Position numbers and translations under genes: made by a program. A DNA stretch of 16,793 bases from Brachionus plicatilis (lineage: Eukaryota > Rotifera > Eurotatoria > Ploima > Brachionidae). Under the pieces are notes generated by a model, which was not told where the DNA came from, made no database searches, and was given only the letters and a program-made list of their open reading frames with translations. Numbering within the stretch: the first letter of the stretch is position 1; the number at the start of each line of letters is the position of its first letter. Location: positions 2,622,298 through 2,639,090 of the forward strand of contig QEOQ01000303.1 of assembly GCA_010279815.1 (NCBI GenBank), in the 5' to 3' direction. Of this stretch, positions 8,199 to 15,110 are shown piece after piece.

Positions 8199-8271
8199 AT
8201 TGATAGGAATAGTTTTTATTTTCAATATAAAATTAATGTTAAAATTGAAAACTTTTTTCGTTTGGTTATTT

Positions 8272-8512
8272 TATAGAAGAATCAGATGAGTTTTCAGTAT
8301 TTGTTACTGAAAAGCTTTCATTTTTAAATAAATCTGATTTAAAGAAAAAATTTAATCTTTTTGAGGATTATGTTTACTTTAAACAATAAAGTTTATTTTA
8401 AGGAGATCCCATGTATATTGAAATAAACGAAATAAAAAGTCCAATAAAAGGATATTATGATGCCAATGAAGACTCGATTTCTCTAAAAGCATTTCTTGCG
8501 ATTGACTCGTAG
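8272..8512 (+). pseudogene. MATH-family C-terminal fragment
   Basis: This is the last half of a MATH domain. EESDEFSVFVTEKLSFLNKS is followed by DLKKKFNLFEDYVYFKQ up to a TAA near 8386, matching the family segment ESNEFSV..LLNTSDS. After a further in-frame stop, the final strands reappear as MYIEINEIKSPIKGYYDANE, then DSISLKAFLAIDS, ending with TAG 8510-8512. No N-terminal, helical or start sequence precedes it. It is a stump lying between the intact 6999 gene and the next N-terminal relic, perhaps left by unequal exchange. Confidence 0.8.
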
Positions 8513-8811
8513 TGTTGGAGCTAATACTATTAGCAGAAGTTCTCTACCAAAATCTCTAAAGGTGTCTTCATCAATTCTTCTCTTCAATCAATCTTCATGA
8601 TTGATATTCAAAGAGAATTGCTTTTATTTAATATCTATAAAATTTTAAAAAAAAATTTAAATTATAATTTATAAAAGTAAAAAAGTAGAAATTACTGTCA
8701 AATTGTTTGCCTCGCATATTTATTGATTAAAAAATTAAATTATATCTTTGTCTGATTAAATAAAATTCAATAAATAAAAGTTTTTATATTTCTGTACAAA
8801 AAATGTTAACA
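8513..8811. other. Spacer with an imperfect hairpin
   Basis: AT-rich spacer with no gene. An imperfect inverted repeat lies at about 8571-8620 (TCTTCAATCAATC opposite TGATTGATATTCAAAGA, with CAATTC/GAATTG at the base). It may be a small foldback or may be chance. Confidence 0.3.
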
Positions 8812-8909
8812 AAAAAAAAAGTTTAAAACTACATCTCTTAATAATATCTATGTTTCATTTAAAAAAAAAGTTTAAAACTACATCTCTTAATAATATCTAT
8901 GTTTCATTT
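8812..8909. repeat. 49-bp direct tandem duplication
   Basis: Two adjacent copies (8812-8860 and 8861-8909) are identical by eye. Each starts with a run of A followed by GTTTAAAACTACATCTCTTA and ends with GTTTCATTT. Identity suggests a recent slippage or unequal event. It lies just upstream of the N-terminal relic D. Confidence 0.85.
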
Positions 8910-9104
8910 AATACTTAAACATTTATTTTTGTTTTGTTTTAGCTGAATTACAAAAAATAGATAATGTAATCATAATATTGCCATTTGGTTTCTCGGTAAA
9001 GTACCAGGACATTTTATGCATGGGTAATAAATTTCAATGTCCAGCTTGCAAAACACAAACATCAAGACAAGAATGCTTGAAAAGACAAGAAATATGTTGG
9101 CTTT

Positions 9105-9117
9105 GAATGAGAAATCT
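9105..9117. repeat. LINE target-site duplication, left copy
   Basis: GAATGAGAAATCT occurs here and again, identical, at 11592-11604, immediately bracketing the LINE. The bases lie within the MATH gene's NEKS-type codons, and the gene alignment continues directly after the right copy. Confidence 0.92.
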
Positions 9118-9903
9118 AAATATTAATTTTAACGACCCAGATATCATTAGTCTAAATGAGACATTCCTAAAACCAAAAAATTCTCTCAAAATCAAAAATT
9201 ACAATATTTTTCGCTCTGATAAAGGTGGCTCACACAATAAAGGTGGCGGGTCAGCGATCTGTGTAAAAAATTGCTTAAGTGGTTCAGTTATTGAACTAAC
9301 GCATCTGTTAAAAGAAGAAAATTGCATTGGTTTTGAATTAGGGCTAAAAAACAAAAAAAAATTGGCAATTTTTCATAGTGAGTGAATCGACCGAATTTTA
9401 AAAATTGACATAAAATTTGATTGGTTGGAAAAAATGAAAAATATTGCAATTTTGGAGTGAAAGATTGAATAAATTATTATAATTTTATTTATATCCAATA
9501 ATAAAAAAGTAAAAAGAAATTAAAAATCCGGACGATTTACATTGAATTCACTCAAGATGTTCAGTGTACTCTATTCCGACTACACCATTAAATATCAATT
9601 TATTAATTTTCATCAGCAAAACTTTTGAAAACTTTATAATCCTCGGAGATTTGAACGCTAAAAACACACTATGGCAATGATTGAAAGATGATATAAAAGG
9701 TAAAATTCTAGAAAACGCTCTAATTGAACTTAACCTCCATGTTTTAAACGGTCCAAGTTTTACTTTTAATCGTGGAAAAAGTGTACTCGACCTCTCAATT
9801 TGTTCAAATTGGGTTCGTAAATATTTTGAAAACCATACCGTCTTAGATGAAGAAAATAAGTGACCATCAACCAATAATTACCACATTCAAGAGCCTGCAC
9901 GGC
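9118..9903 (+). pseudogene. LINE ORF2 AP-endonuclease domain, broken
   Basis: The first part reads DPDIISLNETFLKPKNSL, the conserved Asn-Glu-Thr segment of APE-type endonucleases, then GGGSAICVKN. After a 174-bp interruption (9380-9553) it resumes as VYSIPTTPLN, FIILGDLNAKNTLW (the GDxNA catalytic motif), LNLHVLNGPSFTF, SVLDLSICS and finally SDHQPIITTF (the SDHxPI active-site motif). A TGA follows the TLWQ segment (near 9679), and a frameshift lies near 9860. The N-terminal strand with the first catalytic Asn is missing because of 5' truncation. Confidence 0.85.
9380..9553. mobile_element. Short insertion inside the LINE endonuclease (possible MITE)
   Basis: This 174-bp stretch has no coding match and splits the endonuclease between IFHSE and VYSIPTTP. 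Its ends are GAGTGAAT and ATTCACTC, with further imperfect inverted similarity (TCGACCGAATTTT near the left, AAAATCCGGACGA near the right). A target duplication is not clear. A small DNA transposon is the likeliest explanation, with a local rearrangement as the alternative. Confidence 0.45.
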
Positions 9904-10499
9904 GAACCTAAAAAAGTCACCTTAAGAAAAACCAATTGGCAAAAGTTCGACGAAATAATAATGGATTCAATATCACCGAAAAGTATGGTTGTAAAAAAAC
10001 TTGATCTTGACAATGAGCTCGAAAACATAGTTAAAACAATTAATTCTTCAATCGAATCTTGCACAGAGACTGTGACATTTACCTCAAAAGCGATTCATCC
10101 AAAACCTATTCCACACACACTCGTATTAGAAATAAGAGCAAAACGCAAAATTCAGAGACTCAAAAAAATATCAACTCACCTCTCTTGGTTAAGCTCTTCA
10201 ATTTTCTCAATAATCGCGTCCGTAAACAAACAGACTCCCTCAAATCAGCAAGATTAATCAATGAATTTCAAAATCTAAGGTTTTTTAATCAAAGTGAATC
10301 AAAATGCTAGGAGACATTAAAACGACTTGATCAAGGTGATTCAATTCAGACTAACAAACACAGAAAAATAACTAGAATAAAAGAGTCAAATGGTTCTTAT
10401 CTGAATTCAAGTCAACAGATAGCAAACACTTTCGGAGAAAATCTTGAGAAGATTTTTAATTGTGATAGGCCAATCAAACAAACTGAGTCAAACACGCAC

Positions 10500-11150
10500 C
10501 TACCGAACGATATCAATAGTGCTTTGGTCACGAAAAACGAGTTTTTTGAGGCAATGAAATTAATTAAACCAAGAGCAGCCCCAGGTTTTGACAAGGTAAA
10601 CAACAAAATTATAAAAAATCTCCCACTACCTTTTTTGAAACGTATTTTCAACCTTTTTAACTCATCAATCAAGTTAGGACATATTCCTTCAGTCTTTAAA
10701 CAATCAAAAATTATAATGATACACAAGAAAGGAAAACCACCAGATGATTTAGATTCTTTTAGACCTATTTCTCTCATAAGTTGTTTAGCCAAGCTTCAAG
10801 AAAAAATTATAAACCAAAAGCTCAAACGCTGGATAGAATCAAACTCGCTTCTCTACATTGCCAATCCGGATTTAGAGAAAAAATGAGCACACATGACCAC
10901 ATTTTTCGGCTTAGTCAGGCAGTTATCAGCGGTTTCAGTAAAAAAGAATACACCGGGACAGTCTTTTTTGACCTCGAAAAAGCTTTTGACAAAACATCAC
11001 ATCAAGGAATTTTGTTTAAACTAAAAAGAACAAAAATTAATCAGTACATTTTCAATTGGATCGAAAATTTTCTAGCAAATCGAAAATTCAAAGTTAGCGT
11101 AAACAACACGCTGTCTAGAGAGTTCAATATTAATGCTGGATTCACAGCAA
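10500..11150 (+). pseudogene. LINE reverse-transcriptase domain, truncated before the YxDD motif
   Basis: Recognisable RT blocks appear in order: KPRAAPGFDKVNNKIIK, KLGHIPSVFKQSKIIMIHKK, DSFRPISLISCLAK, a frame change near 10850, QSGFREKMSTHDHIF, then TVFFDLEKAFDKTSHQG (motif A with its catalytic Asp). The next expected block, GxPQGSxLSP, is cut after NINAGF. The YxDD catalytic motif and the thumb are absent. The sequence jumps into the C-terminal segment LLSTRTEKLLDNHF at about 11160. This is a deletion derivative. Confidence 0.88.
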
Positions 11151-11156
11151 ATTAGA

Positions 11157-11591
11157 ATTAGACCTGCTATCGACACGAACCGAAAAGCTTTTAGATAATC
11201 ACTTCAAAAATAGACTTAATCATGAACAAATTATGGAAGAACTAGCTGAGTTTGAATCAATTCCTCGCTGCGAATCAAAATTCAAATCACTGTTCGAGAA
11301 ACTAAGCAACTATCACGACTCAGCCCGAAAAGAGAAATAAGTTGATTCAGCTTTTAGAAATAATTCGATGCAATTTTCTAATTTTTTTATTCTACTTTTG
11401 CAGATTTTGTATTAATTTTACCCAGTAACTAACTTATTTGATTTTTTTTGATTTTTTTCAATTTTACTTAGAAAACCTAAATTTATAATTATCTCATTTA
11501 AAATTTTATCGTTAGGCTGAAAAGAAGGACTAGATCCATTCTACACAGCCTGAGGGTCTCCCTCAAATTATTTAATTAAATAAATAAAAAA
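11157..11591 (+). other. LINE ORF2 C-terminus and 3' UTR
   Basis: The last open stretch (LLSTRTEKLLDNHF through NYHDSARKEK) ends at TAA 11338-11340. It looks like the C-terminus of LINE ORF2 proteins, where the end is often a short charged helix. The 3' UTR carries a compact stem-loop (TGAGGG-TCT-CCCTCA, 11551-11565), preceded by GGCTGAAAAGA and followed by an A/T-rich tail. The same arrangement occurs at 3466-3555. Such 3' hairpins are typical recognition sites for the element's own RT; that role is inferred. Confidence 0.65.
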
Positions 11592-11604
11592 GAATGAGAA
11601 ATCT
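11592..11604. repeat. LINE target-site duplication, right copy
   Basis: GAATGAGAAATCT, identical to 9105-9117. The MATH gene alignment resumes directly after it. Confidence 0.92.
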
Positions 11605-11622
11605 GGTGAATTGAAAAAAAAT

Positions 11623-11784
11623 GATTTAGAGGAAAATTCCCCACTTTTTTTTCCCCCACTTTTTAAAAAATTTCAATTTAAATTTCATTGTGGGGAATTT
11701 TCCCAGTGAGGAATAAAAAAAGTGGGGAAAATTTTTATGGGTAATTTTCCTATTTTTAAAAAGTGGGGAAATTTCACAATCACC
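11623..11784. mobile_element. CCCCACTTTTT-rich foldback MITE
   Basis: A 162-bp stretch interrupts copy D. The left end reads GATTTAGAGGAAAATTCCCC. The right end on the opposite strand reads GGTGATTGTGAAATTTCCCC, and both continue ACTTTTT. CCCCAC or its complement GTGGGG occurs five times (near 11639, 11655, 11691, 11731 and 11764). AAAAAAAAT is present at both borders (11614-11622 and 11785-11793), a candidate 9-bp target duplication, though the run of A makes the exact length uncertain. Removing the element and one copy restores the MATH reading frame. A 9-bp duplication would suit a MULE-like element and 8 bp a hAT. Confidence 0.6.
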
Positions 11785-11818
11785 AAAAAAAATAACTATG
11801 ACGAGTTGATGATGGTTT

Positions 11819-12810
11819 TCAAAATTTATAAAAATGACCCCAAGCATACCAAGATTCTATACCTATGAAATGATTAGAACCCCATTCAAAATCATCCTTA
11901 TCATAAACTTTTTCAAATATCAGAGCAAAATCTTTTTCCTGATCAAAATGGTGTAAAAGTTTTAGTTCTGCGCTAATATTTAATGAAATATCATTTGAAT
12001 ATCTAATCGAATTACATCTCAAGAAAAATCCCATTCTCTCTTCACCATTATGGTCTTTATTAAAATTTACCAAAATGTTCCAATTCAAATGTTTTACTCT
12101 AAATGTTTTAGAATATAATTCAGAATCTATTTCGTTCTAAAGATTAGCAAAATTATAAATTGTAAACTGAAAAATTCCTTCATTACGACCCTCACTGACA
12201 ATTTTATCATATATTTCCACACTTTTGGCTATTTCTTTCCGATTAAAAAACCATTCATTTGTTTTTAAATCATCTTTCGCTTTATTTAAAAAATTTATTC
12301 CATTTTCAATTTTTGCACAAAAGCCCTCAATTATTTCCATTTTTTTAGTTATTTCATCGGTATTTGGAACTTTAAAATCCTTTATCTCTTTCTCTAATGA
12401 TGGAATTTGGTGGATTTTTGTTTCGAATTCATTTAATTTTGCTTCTTTTTCATCTTTGATGATTCCTAATAAATCTTCATAAAAATCATCAATTTTTTTA
12501 TCCACTACTAATTTAATTTCCTCCCGACGAATATCAAGTTGATTCTTTAAATTTTGATAGTTTTCATCGATGGAAATTTTTGGATCACTTTTGCAGATTT
12601 CAATATCTTTTAGGCACTATGTAAAAAACTTTTTTTTAGATCAAGATTGAATTCATTAATTGACATCTTATTTCTTGTCATATTAAAGCAATCTTGGCTT
12701 GTTATGTCATGTGATTTGCAAACAGGACATGGAAACTTGTCTTTGTTGTAAAAAATGTCTTTGTATTTTGCAGAAAAACCATTTGGTAAAATTATTATTA
12801 GATCATCCAT
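11819..12810 (-). pseudogene. MATH-family pseudogene, copy B
   Basis: This is the sister of copy A. It starts at ATG 12810 (MDDLIIILPNGFSAKY, so LPCG has become LPNG) and keeps CPVCKSHDITSQDC. A net 1-bp loss in the A/T run near 12630-12640 shifts the frame. After the shift it continues as LKDIEI, RREEIKLVVDKKIDDFY and the middle helix EITKKMEIIEGF. A TAG (12137-12139) replaces a Lys codon at the start of MATH. The same frame then continues with NEIDSELYSKTFRV, LNWNILVNF, GFFLRCNS and SAELKLL to about 11850. The last MATH strands are missing, because the relic meets copy D tail to tail. The lesions differ from those in A, so each copy died independently. Confidence 0.87.
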
Positions 12811-13125
12811 AATTAAATTTGGTTTATGGAAAAATATCGATAATTTTTTTTTAAAACAAAAATTCTAAAAATCTTGTGGTGAATAAAAATATTTTTGAAG
12901 GTTTAAATTGAAAAAATAATAAAGATAACACTTAAAGCTTAATGAATAATTTATTTTAATTTTAAAGAATCAAAAAATAAAACTTAATTTTTTTTGGGAC
13001 AATGTATCCATTTGAACACAGAGGGTAAAATCCATAATATTATAAATAATTTATCTTAAAATAAAAAGGTGATGCTTTTTTTTACAAAATGAAATAAAAT
13101 ATTTAATATAATTAAATAATAATTC
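12811..13125. repeat. Duplicated 5' flank of copy B
   Basis: This aligns with 939-1213 upstream of copy A over its whole length, with short indels (an extra segment near 12826-12850). It includes the 28-bp block at 13004-13031. Confidence 0.8.
13004..13031 (-). promoter_or_regulatory. Conserved 28-bp upstream block, copy 3
   Basis: Third occurrence of the block with core TTTGAACACAGAGGGTAAAA, about 195 bp upstream of the copy B start. See also 1094-1121 and 6045-6072. It may be a promoter-region element or conserved by descent only. Confidence 0.35.
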
Positions 13126-13366
13126 AAAATTTAATATCAAAAACAAAAGTTAAAAGTAATAATTAATAATGGCTTAGTTTTTCGGTGGCAGCAAATTTTA
13201 TTTTATAGTATCTAATTTTTAGTAGATAAAAATATTGTTGATAATTATTTTTCTTAGCAGCAAAATAAATTGATTAGCAGATAAATGTATTCTTCAGGAG
13301 ATAAATGTTAACAATTAAAAGATAACATTTAATTACAAGAAAATGTTTGAAATTAAGAATATAATG
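13126..13366. other. AT-rich spacer with TAGCAGATAAA-like words
   Basis: Related short words recur (TAGTAGATAAA, TAGCAGATAAATG, AGGAGATAAATG). A weak inverted pair, AAATGTTA and TAACATTT, lies at 13303-13330. The last bases could encode the start of the small split frame described at 13669-13768. No firm gene was found. Confidence 0.3.
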
Positions 13367-13660
13367 CAGAGTCAGTCAAACTTTAAAGTCAGAATCGTTA
13401 AAAGTCAAAGTCGACTTTGACTTTGAAATTTTTTTTTATACTTTAAAGTCTTGGCTTGGACTTTCATTTTAATAATTTAGACTTGAACTAGGCCGCCAAA
13501 AAAACTTGCTGGAACGGCAATCTATCTATTAGGATCACAGTCATGTGATTTTTTGCCGTTCCAGGTAGCTATTTACAAAAGCGCCGTTTAAATAAAAAAT
13601 ATAAAAAAAAAAGACTTGACTTGACTTTGACTTTATGACTTTGACTTTTGACCAACTCTG
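13367..13660. mobile_element. hAT-type MITE (294 bp)
   Basis: Ends are CAGAGTCAGTCAAA on the left and, on the other strand, CAGAGTTGGTCAAAAGTCAA on the right. Subterminal tracts of GACTTT/AAAGTC repeats occur at both sides. Flanking 8-mers ATATAATG (13359-13366) and ATAAAATG (13661-13668) agree at seven of eight positions, consistent with a decayed hAT target duplication. Internally a second inverted pair surrounds GGAACGGCAA (13511-13520) and TTGCCGTTCC (13552-13561). It is related in ends and subterminal repeats to the 4803-5746 element. No protein is encoded. Confidence 0.75.
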
Positions 13661-13668
13661 ATAAAATG

Positions 13669-13768
13669 ACATTCAAAAGCCTAATCAACCCAAAAGTTTG
13701 CAGCCAGTTTTGCCAAACATCAAATAATATTGAAGAAGCTGCTGAAAAAGTTCAATTAAATCCAACTA
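13669..13768 (+). pseudogene. Short coding-like remnant between two MITEs, family unknown
   Basis: A frame reading TFKSLINPKVCSQFCQTS and NIEEAAEKVQLNPTT lies between the hAT MITE and the mariner-like foldback. Without the two elements the frame would start at ATG 13343 (MFEIKNI) and run on as RKRRKII to a stop just after 14082, about 50 codons. The amino-acid mix looks coding rather than random, but no family was recognised and it may be chance. Confidence 0.25.
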
Positions 13769-14080
13769 CAGTACATCCTAAAACTAACTTCATCGATTTC
13801 TTTCCTCTCCTCTTCCTTTCCTTTTCCTCTCTTCTTCCTCACTTCTTCCTTTCCTCTTCCTTTCCTCTTCCTTTCCTCTTCCTTTCCTTTTCCTCTCTTC
13901 TTCCTCACTTCTTCCTTTCCTCTTCCTTTCCTCTTCCTTTCCTCTTCCTTTCCTCTTCCTTTCCTCTTCCTTTCCTCTTCCTTGCTTTTTCTTTTTCTTC
14001 GGAAGAGGAAAGAAGAGGAAAGGAAGAGGAGAGGAAGAGGAGAGGAAAGAAATCGATGAAGTTAGTTTTAGGATGTACTG
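13769..14080. mobile_element. Mariner-like foldback MITE with long pyrimidine/purine core
   Basis: Perfect inverted arms run over 51 bp when the flanking TA is counted (13767-13817 and 14032-14082). They start CAGTACATCCTAAAACTAAC and end on the other side with ATGTACTG. The flanking TA on each side (13767-13768, 14081-14082) and the CAGT terminus fit a Tc1/mariner-type MITE. The interior from about 13798 to 13995 is almost purely C/T on this strand, built of TTCCTTTCCTC units. It then switches to G/A (13997-14049). The long open frame crossing this stretch is a by-product of the repeat and is not called as a gene. Confidence 0.78.
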
Positions 14081-14082
14081 TA

Positions 14083-14459
14083 CAAGAAAAAGACGTAAAA
14101 TTATTTAAATTTATTAAAATGTTAAATTATAACAAAAAAAATATGTCAATACTTTTTCTTTATATCTTTGATTTTCATTTTCATTTTATTTTTTTTCATG
14201 TGATTTAATTTGCTGTTAAAAAAAATCAAATATATGCTAATAAAAATAAATATCTTTTTTTCTGAAATAATTTATCTTTTTTCATAATTAAAATTAGATT
14301 CGAAAGAATATTATTAGCTGCTCCCAAAAAATATATTCAATTAATAATCACCTCTTAGATAGCACCTTCATTGTTTAAACTAACCAATATCTTAAAATTC
14401 TCATTGAAATTAAAAGAAAAATTTCAAAAAAGTAATAAAATAATATAGCATAATTTATA
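14083..14459. other. AT-rich spacer, nothing recognised
   Basis: No supported coding frame, RNA or transposon end was found between the foldback element and the LINE ORF1 remnant. Confidence 0.45.
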
Positions 14460-15100
14460 ATGATAACTGATGAACCTGACCGAACACCAGTAACAAATCC
14501 ACAGATAAGACTTGAGCATGGGATATCTAGGCTAGCTAAAAAGACTTGACAAATAGATGAAGTAGAGATTTCTCAATCAAATAGTAATACAGAATCATGG
14601 ATTCTTCTGCGCTCTAAGATCTTTGACGTTGAACTTGAAAATAAAGTCCTAAAAAGGGTAGTTATAGTCAATGGGAAAAAAAATAACAAACAAGTCAATG
14701 TTCTATTAGCATCTATTGCTAAACAGCAGAAAGACAAAAGTAGGAAAAAAAACAATGTAGTAGTACTGAAGTAGAAAAAATAAGCGCTGAAAAGGAAGCA
14801 GTAAGTTGGTTGAGAATTTGGGATAAGAGTGCTGATGTCAAGGGCCACAAAAGACTTAAGAAAAGAATCTTCTGGTCAAGGTATAGTCAATGCTCAGAAT
14901 CAAACTGTTATAAGTCTAATTCTCATACAGTTTAATGATAATAATAAACAGAAGATGTCCCTCTTATACTCAAAAAATCTTATAAGAATTGACGAGTTCA
15001 GTAGAGTATACGAGTAAAGACAGAACACCAGCATAGAGAGAGTTTGATAAATGCTTAAGAGAAGGGACTAAAAATAGTAATGCAAGCATCTAAGCAGATC
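14460..15100 (+). pseudogene. LINE ORF1-like remnant (coiled coil, RRM-like, C-terminal part)
   Basis: Frame-broken but ordered coding signal. ITDEPDRTPVTNPQIRLEHG opens it, then SWILLRSKIFDVELENKVL and VNVLLASIAKQQKDKSRKKN leading into VVV look like a coiled coil and the first strand of the ORF1 RRM-like fold. After frame changes near 14765 and 14815, EFGIRVL, LILIQFNDNNKQKMSLL, YSKNLIR and FSRVYE follow. A third shift near 15017 gives DRTPA then REFDKCLREGTKNSNASI, the ORF1 C-terminal pattern. This order is typical of ORF1 proteins of Jockey/CR1-like elements, which bind RNA. At least two TAG/TAA stops are present (for example 15030 and 15087 regions). It ends abruptly where the truncated MATH gene starts. 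Confidence 0.6.
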
Positions 15101-15110
15101 AAAAAATAAG

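Larger units (their letters stand above)
9118..11591 (+). mobile_element. Non-LTR retrotransposon (Jockey/CR1-like), 5'-truncated and internally deleted
   Basis: A dead LINE copy of about 2.47 kb. In order it holds an AP-endonuclease remnant (about 9118-9379 and 9564-9900), a linker, a reverse-transcriptase remnant (about 10500-11150), the extreme ORF2 C-terminus (about 11157-11340) and a 3' UTR with an A-rich TAAATAAATAAAAAA tail. A 13-bp duplication flanks it, as expected from target-primed insertion. It lacks ORF1 and the endonuclease start, and has several frameshifts and stops. An internal deletion removed the RT region from before the GxPQG motif through YxDD and thumb, so it cannot be active. 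The motifs place it in the Jockey/CR1/I group; exact clade is not fixed. Confidence 0.9.
8953..11841 (+). pseudogene. MATH-family N-terminal pseudogene, copy D, split by a LINE and a foldback element
   Basis: The first piece (8953-9117) reads DNVIIILPFGFSVKYQDIL followed by FQCPACKTQTSRQEC. LPCG has become LPFG and the motif His is lost. A small deletion then shifts the frame within the normally conserved LNMTRN segment. After the LINE (9118-11591) the gene continues at 11605 with GELKKN. After the second insertion (11623-11784) it continues from about 11794 with YDELM, later KIYKNDPK. Skipping both insertions and one copy of each duplicated target gives one continuous frame matching residues about 52-78 of the intact genes. 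The copy ends at about 11841, where it meets copy B in opposite orientation. The rest of the gene is missing. Confidence 0.82.

Noticed and set aside
8812..8909. CRISPR-like repeat
   Set aside because: There are only two adjacent copies with no spacer, in a eukaryotic context; it is a simple tandem duplication.
9548..9874. Minus-strand open frame of 108 codons
   Set aside because: It is antisense to the LINE endonuclease GDLNA segment.
10412..10792. Minus-strand open frame of 126 codons
   Set aside because: It is antisense to the clearly recognisable LINE RT motifs.
13648..14208. 186-codon open frame with Leu/Ser/Phe-rich repeats
   Set aside because: It crosses a hAT end, a foldback element and a TTCCTTTCCTC satellite. 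The hydrophobic repeat is the translation of the satellite, so it is not treated as a gene.
14573..14848. Minus-strand Leu/Phe-rich open frame that looks like a membrane protein
   Set aside because: The plus strand carries the ORF1-like coiled coil and RRM signal. The hydrophobic look comes from antisense Lys/Glu codons.
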